This document shows positions 1 to 11,285 of a stretch of 64,000 nt of DNA, piece by piece; position 1 is the stretch's first letter; each line of letters opens with the position of its first letter. The notes under the pieces are model-generated. The model was given only the letters and a program-made list of their open reading frames with translations, ran no database searches and was not told where the DNA came from. A program made the translations under genes and the position numbers. Source of the stretch: Cyathus striatus (lineage: Eukaryota > Basidiomycota > Agaricomycetes > Agaricales > Nidulariaceae). The stretch is taken from NCBI GenBank assembly GCA_025738555.1, contig JAOVFP010000018.1, positions 2,046,001 to 2,110,000 on the forward strand, read 5' to 3'.

Positions 1-456
1 AGAGTACGAGTTCGAGGTGGTAAAAACTTGATTAAAACGAGCTGTAGAAATATACAGAGGCTTATATACTGAAAGAAAACAATTAATTCTAAAATGTCTA
101 AGTTAAAACAGAACACATGTGAACAAAGATCTCGGGTTAAGGAAGGAAAGATGAATAAAATGACATAGCTGAAACACAAAGAAAGAATGGAAAATAAATT
201 GGGGAGCTTGGTTTTGAGGAGTAGTGTCGAGGTACTGTCACACTTCAGGTTCTGGCTTCACGACCGATGGTGGAGAGGTTCTGATGTGTTGAAATGTTCC
301 TCAGAGTTGGGTAGGAAGTGAGGATAGGTCGAGACGAGCGGAACGCGTACAGATGTGTCATTCCAGCGTGATGCGTGATTACATAATCGCAATTGGAACG
401 TCTTTGGATGTGCGAGATATCGCGTTTCGCATCGCAGGCATTTTGCCTGCTCTACA
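1..456 (-). repeat. LTR-like dispersed repeat, copy 1 (partial)
   Basis: This is the right-hand part of a repeat also found at 25488-26047, 38336-38912 and 53106-53808. It runs off the start of the window. It closely matches 53341-53800 base for base over long stretches. It ends in a stem (GCAGGC, 5-nt loop, GCCTGC) followed by TCTACA. Full copies begin TGAAGAGGTG and end CTCTACA, the TG...CA form of an LTR. Read on the minus strand it starts TGTAGAGCAGG and continues into CT-rich sequence, so minus is the likely transcription direction. The internal palindrome TTACGTAA has become TTACATAA here. Confidence 0.75.
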
Positions 457-1311
457 ATTACCACTGACCATCTCCTTGTGATACCATTATATTTTCCCAT
501 AGGACTAAACACATTCCCTGCCCTCTCAGCCGTAACAACCATGTTAACCTCCAAAACTGTTGCCTGATCAGTATGCATAATGATTTAACACAAACCATAT
601 CCCTATTTGATCATGCAAATGGATACATTAACATGTCATTTTTATAGTCTCATTTATTTAGACTACCTTACTGTCAAACTGTTCTGTTTTTCAATTCTAT
701 TCTCATGTATTTACAGCTGACTGCAACTTGGGGAGCTGGTATCTCCAGACTCGAGCGCTCTGCGCAATAAAACGAAACTACCAACGTACCTATCGGTTTC
801 CTTTCCAACACCACATGCATATCTATTTTCACTAATCACTCTCCACACATAAAGCAGATCGACGTGTAAAAGGTGATGTAGTTGTGTACAGCATCTCCTT
901 GGGGGTGGCACCTGATTCCTTAACAGGCTTTTCCAATTATCTATACTCCTGAGATCGACACCTTCCAATGTGTCGCTTATTATGGCTCAAATCAAATGGT
1001 ATACCATGCACAAAGTAATTCTTTATAGACTTCTTGCATCGATAAATTGGACAGCAATACATGGGACATTCTTTACTTCTATTATCTTAATACCTAATAA
1101 CTGTTTCCTCTATTTACCTTGATTGCCTTTTGCTGTACTTTTTCCATGGCATCGGTGGTCGTCGCAATAATATTCCTTTTTCAGTTGGCTGTGTCAACAC
1201 TTGTCATCATCGCAAGTGCCTTGCCACTACTGCTTTTTTTTTCGATCTCAATCCGTTGGTTTATTAATCTACATCTACATTGTTAACTTTTCTATCTACA
1301 TATAATGTAGC
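457..1311. other. Stretch with no recognisable gene
   Basis: I see no conserved coding signal between the LTR-like repeat and the DNA transposon that starts at 1314. A minus-strand open frame at 711-968 has no motif I recognise and no counterpart elsewhere in the window. The sequence is AT-rich with a few CG-containing patches. Confidence 0.5.
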
Positions 1312-1313
1312 TA

Positions 1314-1347
1314 TGGAGCAGTTCACCTAAACACCACTACTTTTGTA
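1314..1347 (+). repeat. Left terminal inverted repeat of DDE transposon
   Basis: Begins TGGAGCAGTTCACC and matches the reverse complement of 12275-12308. It is preceded by TA at 1312-1313. Confidence 0.88.
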
Positions 1348-1520
1348 TAGCGGCCAATTTCCTGTTTGAAAAATTTTGAGTTAGGCACCCACAGGGCGCG
1401 CGTGCGTGCTGCGCCTGCAATGTGGGGTGGATATTACTACATAGTATAGTAGAATGTGTTTCCTACTAAATTACAAAGTTACCAAGTGTTTTAAGTTTTT
1501 TTTTCTGTTACTACTCATCT

Positions 1521-2052
1521 GTGTGCACACCATGGGTCAACCCAAGAAGAAACAGCTTGAAAAACTATCACATGGCTGTACAGGCAAATGATGGTAAGAA
1601 GAGCAGCTGGGTTCTCAATGGGGAATTTCCAATAAGAAAAAAAGGTGTTGGCTGTGGAATACATCACAGTGAAGTCATTTGTTCAACAGTCAGGTGGTTG
1701 AAGGAAGGGAGTCAGAGTATGGAGTATGGAAAGAACTATGATGGGTACTGGAATGGGGAATTGTTCGTGAAACAGGTGAATGTTAAAGTTAAATACAGTA
1801 TTGTTGCAATTACTCACATAAAAATTTCTCCAGGTGCATGAACACATTATTCCTGCATTTGAAAAGGCCCATGGTCCAAACTTTCAGGCACTTTTCTTGA
1901 TAGACAACTCCCAAGGTCATTCTGCATATGCCAAAGATGCACTATTAACATCAAGAATGAATATGTGGCCTGGGGGAAAGCAAGCATATATGTGTGATGG
2001 TTGGTATATCAAGAATGGAGAGAAGGTTTGTAAAGGTTGTTGTCCTTTATGA
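1521..2052 (+). pseudogene. DDE transposase, N-terminal/central half (broken)
   Basis: This is a decayed transposase of a DDE superfamily endonuclease type common in mushroom genomes. Readable pieces are an IHHSEVICSTV segment, MEYGKNYDGYWNGELFVKQ, an intron (donor GTGAATG near 1777, acceptor CAG near 1833), then a VHEHIIPAF segment and LIDNSQGHSAYAKDALL. The DN of the last piece probably holds a catalytic Asp. The frame continues through SRMNMWPGGKQAYM to about 2025 and then is lost where the gypsy element enters. Many Arg positions read as Cys, His or stop, as expected from CG decay. The matching C-terminal half is at 11880-12120. The family match is from memory of its motifs, not from a search. 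Confidence 0.75.
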
Positions 2053-2291
2053 CTTATGGTCCCATTGAGTACACCTGACCAAGTATATTGGTAGTCTACA
2101 TGTAATGGGAGTAAGTCCCTTTGTACATGTATGTGTGTAGTGTATTTATGTAAGATTCATGTTTGTCTAGCTCAGTAGATGCAAACATGGCAATAATATG
2201 CTAATGTCCGAAAATATAAGCATGGCACTTACATACCCCCCCTTGAGACCATGTCTGGATGGTCTTAAGACATGAAGATAGGATGAACGTA

Positions 2292-5200
2292 CTAAGCAGA
2301 CAGGGGGTCATCATAGAGAGGAGTGTCCTCCATTGTATCATCCTGTGTCCCCATTGTGTCATCAGTGTCCATGGGCTGAATGCCTGGTGGGACATTAGTC
2401 CCCCCATTATCATTCAGTACTACAGGTCCCTCCGGTGGGTCGTTAGACCCCCCATTGGATGGGGATGATGGTTGGGGGATAGTTACTTGTGGGGAAGTCA
2501 GCTCATCATTGGTTGGTGAGGCGTGACCAGATGTGGTGATGGGCCCCAGGGATAGTAGGGGGTGGATGTGAGGGTGGTGCCCATGTGCCACAGGATAAAG
2601 GGGGGGCAAGTCTCTTTCTGAAATGTATCGGAAGGTGGACGTGTCCCCCATCATTAGCCATCTCCCCATACATAATCTTGGGCCTTGGGATGCTGCGATC
2701 CATTGCAGAGTATGTATCCTGTCCAAGTCGCCCTGTTCAGGGGTCCACCAGCCCACCCATTCTGGTATGGTGGGAGGTTCACCGAACTTGTCCAAGCAGT
2801 GCAATCGTTTGTCATCTACAGTGTCCAGAAGGGAGTGCAGGAAGAGAGTTCCTGCGTAGTGCCCTTCCAGGTAGTGTAACTCATATGGGTAGGCATGGTC
2901 AATCCACAAGGGCGGTATGCCATTCCAAATGAGCAATTCCACTATGTCTGTGTGGGTGACATTGGGGGCATGTGCCTCGTCTATGTATATCTGCCTGAAG
3001 AAAAAGTCAGGGCCAGTTTGTGGTGTGAATGTGTCCCCTGGGTGGTCGAGGTTCCATCAGGTGATCTCTTCCTGATAGAGGTGGGGTTGAGCCACCAAGA
3101 ACACTAGTTCCCTAAGATATGCTGCCCTCGCTGTCATTCTGAATGGAGCCATTGCTCTTCCTAGTGAGTATCTGAAGGCCGTCCTTCTACACACTTGGAA
3201 CCCAAAGTCTATAGCTATGCCCATGATAGGGTTGTGACTCTCCAGGTGCCTGTGGTGGGCTATGTACTGGCAAATCTGATTGATCCTCATTAGTTCCATG
3301 TTGCTGGGCATGGGCAGTCCAGCGCCTTCAGATGCATTTCGGGTGTTTCCCGACAGCAAGGAGGGTGATCATTCGATGATGGGTAGTCCCAATGAGTGTG
3401 TGAGGTCTGGGATGGGGATGCCATCCCGGAATGCATCTGCTATCAGCAGGTGTCGCATCATATGATCCCAGTCTTCTGGCCATGTGTTCTCAGCTGCCAG
3501 CCTGAGGACCTATAGGAGTTTGTACACTTGCATTCTGTCTTCTGCTTCATACACAGAGCTTTGTGCCAGTTCATTCAAGTGGTTCACCTGGAGGGGGTTC
3601 ATGGGGAACCCTCGTGGCGCTATTCCGTATACTGGACTATTGGGCACGTATGATTGGTCATTTCACACCTCGATTCTCGATGCCTCTGTGGCTAGTGCCC
3701 TGGCATATGTGGTGTTTGTTCATCGTGGTGGGTATGTGGTGGGCCCATACATGCCCACCAATGTATTGTCTCATTCCAGCCTGCCTCTTTGGTTGGTGAC
3801 TACTCCGAACATGTCTGGAATGCAGCTGGTTATACCATCCTGGTCCTCCTGCCTCCTGGTCATCTGTCAGTTGAACTGTTGTTGCGTGGACCTTACGTCT
3901 CTCAGTTCCTGGTTCCATTGTTTATCAGACATCCATGGTTCCCTTTCAGGGTCTAGCAGTCTACTTGGTTTGTTGTCCTCTAGTACTATCTGCCCATCTG
4001 GTATTTCATGGTGCATTGTGGGGTCATGTTGCATGGTGCGGGGTGGACGTAGGTGTCCAGGGCATGTTAGTTGTGTGGCTGGCACCATTCTTCCTTTTAA
4101 TTGGGATGGCTCTTGGCTTTGTCGTGACAATGATGCCATGCCGCTTCTTGATGTTTGTAAAGGTAGTGCTCTATTGGGGCATGATCTCCCTGCTTGGAAG
4201 ATGCCTTCCCTCCTGCTATGCTGTGTCTGCTGCTGGAGGGTGTTCCCCTGGGTGCGGGTGCTTTGCCTGGGTGTTTCTTTGTAACATTGAGTGCTTTCCC
4301 TAGGTGGTGGTGCTCATTGTTCCATTCTTGCCTGTTTGTTTGGTTATCTCCTCCTCATGTTCCAGGGCCACCCCTTCATTCTGCAATCTTTCCAGCATCT
4401 GCTGGATCTCCCTCTGTCCCTGTTCAACTCCTTGTGTTCTTGTGCGATTAGTTCTCTTTCCGTTGCCTTTTTCTTTCCTTTATCCTTCATTTTCTCCTTC
4501 ACTTTCTCCTTCTCCTTCTCCTTCTCCTTCTCCTTCTCCTTCTCCTTCTCCTTCTCTCTTGATTGTGGTGGTGTGCTATCAGCATCGTCCACTTCCATCT
4601 CCTCAATCCAGCTCATTGCAGGCTGCGCATTTGGGGGTTGTCCCCAGTAGGGCACCCATGGTCTGTACAGTGGTGGTTGGTATGGGTGTCCCATGTGGTG
4701 TGGGTACACTCCTTGAGCTGCATTCATGGGAGGGTATCCTCCGTAGGGTCCTGTTCCGAATGGTGTGAGGGGTTGGAGAGTGGTCCCCATGTTGTTCCAT
4801 ATTGTCCTGTTGGCGGTGTGGGCATGGTGGGTATGTGTGTTTGTTCCCATCTGCTTCCCCCCTCTTCAGAACTCAATGGTGGTGTTATATCCGTGTCCAA
4901 ATACATCATGCCGATGTTCCCATGTGACCTTCCAACATACCTGGTCCATTCCTGGAACGTACCCGCCTATTGGGTATCTTGGATACTTACATTCTCTTAT
5001 GACGGCCTCACCGCATCATCATTCTATTACTCCTCTCTTTCATTCTTACTTATGCGTTTCATTATGGCCTTTGTAGTTTAGTTTCTTATTCTTCATTCTG
5101 AGCGCATCATTTGCACCACTACTCCTCTTTGCCCAGTCTTTATTTCGTCTACTTACACTTAGTATCCTGTCTCCGGATTCATACCTATGTCTTACTAGTA

Positions 5201-5449
5201 CATATAAATAGTCTTCCAAATGTACTAGGTAGTCCTCAGTATTCATATCAACTCTGTACACTTTCTTCCTACTCTAAGTTCTGAAACCCGCTCTGGGTTT
5301 TCCTTTGGGTTTCTCTCCCACTGCCTAGTGTAGTGGCGAAGCCCTCTCTTATACTCTGGAACATCTTCCTCTGTTGAATATCGTCTTCCTCGAAATACGA
5401 ACCATTCCCTGGGGATATCCAGGTGGCGCAGCACATACGCTGAAGCCAT
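2292..5449 (-). pseudogene. Extra reading frame downstream of gypsy integrase (broken)
   Basis: After pol stops at 5838 there is a spacer, then ATG at 5449 opens a new frame, MASAYVLRHLDIPREW. Coding-looking sequence continues in several minus-strand frames to a stop at 2292. In order it holds a charged N-terminal part rich in Arg and Tyr, a Pro/Tyr/Gly-rich part (4650-4800), a KE-repeat stretch (4500-4560), a segment with LLDPEREPWMSDKQWN, a conserved-looking segment with HLESHNPIMGIAIDFGF and AAYLRELVFLVAQPHLY (3060-3290), and a segment with IPEWVGWWTPEQG ending in an acidic Pro-rich tail. An intact version would be roughly 1000 residues. I have seen similar predicted proteins beside gypsy elements in mushroom genomes, but I know no function. 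It does not resemble Gag, envelope or RNase H. Confidence 0.6.
4503..4558. repeat. TTCTCC microsatellite
   Basis: About nine near-perfect 6-bp units of TTCTCC. Read on the minus strand they encode alternating Lys-Glu inside the gypsy extra reading frame, so this is a coding microsatellite and not a random tract. Confidence 0.9.
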
Positions 5450-5837
5450 GGTTCACTTCCGCACTTCTGCTCTCGTTCCCGTACCCATACTCACTTCAGG
5501 TTTCCGTTATAGTTCTCCCACACCCTCTGGGTGTCTTCGCAATCGTTTCCCAGTAGGAAGGGAATCGGTACATAACAGGTGGGTTCTCAGTCGATTCTTG
5601 TGTGTGGGAGGTCCCACTGGTGTCGTGGAGGGAGCTTATGCTCCTGCCGAAAGATTTGCATCAGGGTTGGTTGGTGTCGAGGGGCATAGTTGGGTTGAGC
5701 TTGGTGTGTGGTCTTGTATAGTAGCATGGTTGTATTGAAGGGTTGTTTGCATAGGTAGTGTTCCTGTATTTTCCTTTTGTTTGAATCTCTGCTCTGGTCA
5801 TGTGATCGTTACCCTTTCTTGCTGCCTCTTTCCAGAG

Positions 5838-7370
5838 TCAACTGCCGCTGGTTGTCTTTGTTAGTGCCCTGGGTTTTTGTACCCCCTGGAGTTCCAGGTA
5901 GTGGTCCAATGCCTCGAGGTCTTTGCACTCATGCATGGGCTCCCATGTTACGTCCCTGAGGCTCCATTTGACCTGGAATTCCAGGTTATTGTCATTCATC
6001 CATTGGTGGCCAGTGATATTGTCCACGAACCATTTGTGGTCTTTGTCGATGCCAAAGTCATATGGTTCGGGGCATGTTCTATTGGGGAATAAGGTATCAT
6101 CTGATGCCATAAATGGCTTCAGAAGTCTGACATGAAAGGTAGGGAATATCCTACATTTGAGGAGTGCTGGAGGTAGTTCCAGCATGTACATTGATGTGTC
6201 TGGAAATGCTTCCAGGACCCAATAGGGGCCGATGTATTTAGGGCATAGCTTTCTTGCCTGCCCTTTTGCGATGTTGAGGTTTTCAGTGGATAGGAATACT
6301 CTTGTTCCTACTTGTATGTCTGGCTCCTCACTATGTTTTTGGTTGGCATAGTGTGTTTGGAATGTGCGGTTGGTGATTATTGCGTCGTGGGCTTCTGCAA
6401 TGTTCAGGAGTGCTTGTTCTGCAAATGTGTGTACCCTGCAGTATGCTGTTTCATTGCTACGGATTTCCCGGAGCATAGAGGGTAGATATCCATAGTTTAG
6501 TTCGAACGGTGTGTACCCTGTGGTACTAGATACACTCGAATTGATTGTGAACTCTACCATATCGATTTTTTCGATCCAATCTTTTTGGTCTGGGCATACC
6601 ATTGTTCGGAAGATCTGCCCTGCACTACAGTTCATGCACTCTGTTTGTCCATCTGTCTGTGGGTGGAACGATGTCGACATAAGCAGTTTGGTACCCATTA
6701 TCCAATGTAGGTATCTCCACCATTGGGATGTAAACTTGGGGTCGCAATCGCTGACTATCAAGCTAGGTAGTCCATGCAATCACACAATTTCTTTTTTGTA
6801 AATCCATGATAGTTCAGATGTGGACATTTTTGTGTTTACTGGGACTAGGTGGATCATGCTGGTCATGTGACCTATTACTACCCAGAGGTAGTTGTGTCCT
6901 TTGGTTTCTGGGAATGGTCCCACAAAATCCATACCTATAGAGTCCCATGGCTTGGACAGTATAGGTAGTGAGTGTAGTTTTCCAGCCAGATGCTGGTTGG
7001 AGCTTTTTGCTCTTTGACATGGTTTGCATGTTTGACAGAATTCCTGGGTGTCTTTCACCAGCTGGGGCCACCAGTACCATCTGCATATGTATTCAGTTGT
7101 GCATTGGTTGCCAAAGTGTCCTACTATCTTGTGGGCTTGTTCCAGGATCGTTGTTATGAGTGCCCTGTTTCGTGGTATGCATACCACTTTGTCCCCTTTT
7201 ATGTTCTTGGTGCAGATAATTCTGTCCATAATGGGAAAGTGGGGGAATGTTTCTGGGCTATTCATGATGATACTCATGAGCTTGTCTTTGGGGTATCCCT
7301 TCTTTATTGATTGGGTAAATGTGTCGTTGGTTGTCACTGGTGGCAGTGGTAGCAGTGTCTTGTCGAACAT
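5838..7370 (-). pseudogene. Gypsy integrase with C-terminal chromodomain (broken)
   Basis: Two abutting frames encode it. The upstream one (7370-6780) contains the HHCC-type zinc-binding end (HKIVGHFG, then CQTCKPCQRAK) and the start of the catalytic core with DSIGMDFVGPFPETKG (first catalytic Asp). It stops at 6780. The second (6779-5838) continues the core with IVSDCDPKFTSQWW (second Asp) and a PQTDGQTECMN segment (the Glu). A GPYWVLEAF segment typical of the post-core region follows. The last 70 residues look like a chromodomain: LEFQVKWSLRDVTWEPMHE, then ALDHYLEL. Integrase inserts the cDNA, and a chromodomain would steer it to marked chromatin. The stop between the two frames makes this a pseudogene. 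Confidence 0.85.
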
Positions 7371-7481
7371 AGATTCTTCTAGGGTGATCTCATCCTTGTC
7401 TTGTCATATGTTCGGTTCCAGTGGTATGCTGGTGTTATTACTCTGCTTGGCCAGCTCCTGTGCTTCAATATCTCATAGTTC

Positions 7482-8040
7482 TCATTTTTCTTGTAGCTGT
7501 TTGCTACAGTGTACTTCTTCTGCTCTTAGTGCCCTTATTTCTATTGTGTGGTTGAGGAGTTCCTTGTGTCTTGCATAGGGGAGATCTTCTCCCATGGGGT
7601 CGATTCTTGCGTCAGCCCGGATATACTCATGTATGTTGTGTTCATCTTGTGGTGTGTCACTTTCATAGTAGCAAGAGAGGCAATCTGCTACTTTATTATA
7701 TTCTCCTTTGATGTACGTGATGTTGAATGTGAATCTGGCCATGTAGTCCATCCATTGTTGCTGTTGGTTAGACATCCTGCCTTGTGTTTTGAAGAATTCG
7801 AGGGCTTTGTGGTCAGTTATGATGTGTATCTTGTACCTGACCAACTTGTCCTCCCACTTCTGGAGAGCTTCCAGGATTGCTAGTATTTCTAGCTCATGTA
7901 CCATGTAGTTATGTTGCGCCATGGTGAATTTTTTTGACATAAATCCTGCAGGTTGGCATTTGTTCCAGGTTGGTCCTTGGCCATACATTGCCCCTATTCC
8001 CATCTTAGATGCGTCACATATGATCCATATTGGTTGGTTT
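7482..8040 (-). pseudogene. Gypsy RNase H domain (broken)
   Basis: The frame reads WIICDASKMGIGAMYGQ (catalytic Asp in CDAS), then YMVHELEILAILEALQKW (Glu), HIITDHKALEFF (Asp) and YIKGEYNKVADCLSCYY, which correspond to the ordered motifs of Ty3/gypsy RNase H. The last motif normally reads ADxLSR; here Arg has become Cys, a CGT to TGT change. The coding sequence is cut off upstream at 8045, where a 1085 bp insertion separates it from the reverse transcriptase. Confidence 0.85.
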
Positions 8041-8045
8041 GATTT

Positions 8046-9130
8046 AAGAGGTTAGAGATGTTTACAATGGGGTGATAGTAGCTAGCTTATGTAATAATAA
8101 CTACTTACTCCTAAAACAACGTAACAGGGTGGCGAGTTTGGAGGGAATTTCGCAGAAGATCGGTATTAAGGATGCTTCCGGGCAAAAGGGGGTGGAAGGG
8201 GGATGTATAGGAAGGTTAAGGAATAACTAAGTAGTGATTAGATAACATCTCTGGCTATGTACGAGGCAAACACGTGATTCTCTATGAGTTTGCGGTTTCT
8301 TCTTACTAGACTCAAATCAAATTACTAGTCAATGATCTCGGAAAATACACTTTTATTTCACTACACTACGTCAAAGTACTTTATAATGGAAGCTGCGCGG
8401 GGGATAGCTTGCATCTACATGGCAAAACTCGTCTACTTTATATACTACTGGAAATATGGTGGCTGATGGTACTGTATAGGTGCTAGATAGGTACATTCGG
8501 GGTACTAGGGATCATAAACTACGTCACTGACAAGGGAAAGCCGTACGCTCACAGAGCGTGCTGGACAGGGGGTCGCGCGTCTGTCATAGGAGGTTGCGCG
8601 ACGGGGAATATGGCGCCGCGTGCGTTCCTTCGGTCGGGACGGGATTGGCTACACGCGGATGTGCTAAGAATAGCGCAAAGATCTATCAGGGCTCAGGGCT
8701 TATTACTTTAATTAAACACGCATCGCTTTGCCGGTTACTCTGAGAGAAGTCGATCGGTTGGCTCGGGGTTCCGGGGTTTGCCGAGGCATCTAGTGAGGCG
8801 CTTCGTCGTCGCTTGCTTCTCTTGGGCAGTGATCGTGTTCCATCACGTGACCTTCGCGCGTTGTTTAGACACGTTCTGGCTGTTATCCATTTAGTCGCTG
8901 AGTTTAGCGCCGCTGCTTTATCTGTCTCTTCTGCACGTAGTACTACCTTAGGCTTGGTCATATTCACACCCTTGGTAAGTGTACTTCTTAGTACTTTTAA
9001 CTGGCAGCTCGGGTCTCACTCCAATTCTGTAACTAACCCATGTTTGTTACCATTTGGTGAGTACTAATTACATGTATAGAAAAAGCTAAAATCCATGACT
9101 ATAGGTAGTGTACGCCCATCAGGCGTCTCA
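8046..9130 (-). mobile_element. Insertion in gypsy pol, probable solo LTR
   Basis: The insertion separates reverse transcriptase from RNase H in mid-codon order: IDPK is read to the right and NQPIWIICDAS to the left. It is flanked by the 5-bp direct repeat GATTT (8041-8045 and 9131-9135). Read on the minus strand it begins TGAGACGCC, as an LTR would, but ends CCTCTT and not CA. Unlike the surrounding gypsy sequence it still has many CG dinucleotides (for example 8530-8900), which argues that it arrived later. It has no convincing coding region; frames at 8558-8743 and 8686-8967 show no known motif. A solo LTR is the simplest reading. Confidence 0.75.
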
Positions 9131-9990
9131 GATTTGGGGTCAATCGGCCATAGTACTGGTGTTTTGCAGCATATCTGCTTGACCATGTCAAAGCACCGCT
9201 GGTGCAGTGGTCACCACATGAATGGGGCTCCATTCTGAGTGATGTTTAGGAGTGAGCTAGTGTATGTGGATATGTTGGGTAGGAAGTGCCCAATATAATT
9301 GACTAAGCCCACGAACCGTTGCATGTCATTATAGTTTCTGGGCATGCACCAATCCCAGATATGGCTCAGCTTGTCTGAGTTGGGGTGTATCCCTTCATCA
9401 TCAATCAGATGGCCTAGACATTCTACCTGTTCTGTGTATAATTCGCATTTCACCCATTTGAGGAACAGTTTATTCGCTCACAGGCAGTTGAACACTAGTT
9501 TGAGGTGGGCCTCATGTTCCTCAATGGTGTTCGAGAAGATGAAGATATCGTCAATGTACACATGTATGAACTGGCCTATCACGTCCTGGAATATGGCTGT
9601 CATTAGTTGCTGGAAGGTAGCCGGTGCATTACAGTCCCCTTGTTGCATGATGTGGCTAAGGTATGTGCCACAGATGGTAGCAAACATGGTTTTGGTGATA
9701 TCCTCTTGCTGTACGCATACTTGTTTGTATGCATCTGTCAGGTCTATTTTTGACCTGTAGCAGCTCCTTGCTACGTCTTCTCATATCATGTCCTGGTCTG
9801 GTAGAGGAGTTATGTCCTTAACCGTATTGTCGTTTCATTGGTGCACATCAATTATGGTGCAAAGGCGGTTGTCCTTCTTTGCCAGGATAGTAGCAGTGCT
9901 GCTTGGGTAACTGATCGCAGTTCTCACCATCCTGCATTTTGGTATTGGTTGAGCTTCTCATGAAATTCTTCCCATAGGGAATTGGGGCAC
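9131..9990 (-). pseudogene. Gypsy reverse transcriptase (broken)
   Basis: Readable on the minus strand in order: TAISYPSSTATILAKKDNRL, then PLPDQDMI, SKIDLTDAY (first catalytic Asp), DCNAPATFQQLM, FIHVYIDDIFIFS (the YxDD catalytic pair), and CLGHLIDDEGIHPNSDKL with FVGLVNYIGHFLPNIS (thumb/connection). Stops interrupt it at places where Arg is expected, for example in VHQ-stop-NDNT and DMI-stop-EDVA. All are TGA, which one C to T change makes from CGA. It ends at 9131 against the inserted LTR-like sequence. Confidence 0.85.
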
Positions 9991-10967
9991 CTGGGCATGT
10001 GATATGTGTATTATTTATTCTCATTGATTAGATTAATCTCGTGATTGACTTCTCGGAATGGTGGTAACCTTTCAGGTGTGCCATTGAGGAGGTCTGAGTA
10101 GTCTTCTGCCCAGTGTTGTCACAGGGAGGGAATGTCCTCCTTAGTGTATGCATCTTCCTTTCTCTTTCCTTTGTCCACCTTGGGTGGTGGTTTGATGCTG
10201 CTAGGTGCATATTGTTTCCTGAGGTTGTGTATCGATCATTCATATTCTGGTTCACTACTTGGGTTGAGGTGATATATCCTTGTATCCTCAGGGGGTGGGG
10301 TGTATTCAATCTGGTTGGAGATCTCATGCAGTTGGGGTGACCCATATAGTGCACTCTTGATGATCTCTTTGGCTCCTCCCATGTTCTGCATGTCGGCTAT
10401 CATGCAGTTCCATTCTGTTGGCATGCATGGGTCATAAGTCCATGCTGATGGCGATTTGCACTGTGGATTGTCGTATCATAGGTATTTTGGTGTAGGTAGG
10501 TCTGTTACCATGTCCTCTACTTTGACTTTTGATGATGTAGGTTGACAGTACTCAGCTGCTGGTTTGGCCATTTTAGCTGGGTGTCCAGCATCTTCCTTTT
10601 GTGGGCGTATTCTTTCTGTTGTTTCTACAGGTTCTTGTTTTTCCCGTTTAGGTGCTGGTGGTTGTATCAGGTTCTGAAGGTATTCTTCCTCAGTCATAAG
10701 CAATGAAGGGTGTCCTTCTGGTAGTGTTTTCGTGGGGCAGGTCCCTTCCCTATCGGGTTCATCCTCAATGGTGGGTTTAGGGGCCCAGTGGCCTAGTCAT
10801 TTTTCTCTTATATTGCCTGATCGGAATTGGCACAGTCTCCCATCTGTCTCCTTCAGGTTTACTCATACTGCAGGGAATGCCTGCCCATTGATGATAACAG
10901 TGTCATTGGTGAAGTCCAATTGTACCTTCAACTCCCTCATGGTGGGCGTTCCTATGATCATGTCATA
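9991..10967 (-). pseudogene. Gypsy protease to reverse-transcriptase linker
   Basis: Minus-strand frames at 10028-10354 and 10476-10703 read as low-complexity, Pro/Glu/Lys-rich sequence (for example QNLIQPPAPKREKQEPVETT). This fits the linker between protease and reverse transcriptase in gypsy polyproteins. No catalytic motif is visible. Confidence 0.5.
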
Positions 10968-11216
10968 TCAGTCGAAGTTGACCATGTCTGCATACATAGC
11001 TTTGTTCGCTCCTGGTATTCCCAGGTTCAGGTATGTATCATACTTTATGGTCAATTGGCTTCTGACAGTGCCCAGTTGGAGGATGTATTCTTTTGAGAGT
11101 CTACTTACCACTATGTTGGCTGTCTGTGCGTATGTTGGAGTTATCCCTGTAGTTGTGCTTCCTGAGTCCCAGAGTGTCCATGCTTTGGATTTTCCTACTG
11201 GTATGTAGGTGGCCAA
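10968..11216 (-). pseudogene. Gypsy aspartic protease domain (fragment)
   Basis: The frame contains ITPTYAQTANI preceded by KAWTLWDSGSTTTG. DSGST is the retropepsin active-site motif (Asp-Ser/Thr-Gly). The fragment is about 80 residues and sits between the Gag knuckle and reverse transcriptase, as expected for the polyprotein protease. Confidence 0.75.
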
Positions 11217-11285
11217 GCATTCCTTTTGTTCTGCTGGTATTATTGGTTGTTCAATTGTTTCTTTCGTAGCTCTCAGAGTTACCCT

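Noticed and set aside
431..456. Helitron 3' end (stem near a terminus)
   Set aside because: The stem is followed by TCTACA, not CTRR. The copies have TG...CA ends and 4-bp duplications, which fit an LTR better.
258..578. Possible small Cys-containing protein shared with 25777-26055 and 38696-38938
   Set aside because: The shared residues arise because all three are copies of one LTR-like repeat. The frame is not preserved by synonymous changes and breaks in copy 4.
3484..5081. Long plus-strand frames at 3.5-5.1 kb
   Set aside because: They lie opposite the minus-strand gypsy extra reading frame, which has retroelement context and better composition. The plus frames are Cys/Leu/Ser-rich shadows.
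9991..11216. Nuclear host gene on the plus strand at 10.7-11.2 kb
   Set aside because: The opposite strand carries the gypsy protease motif DSGST and lies in the correct polyprotein order; the plus frame has no motif.
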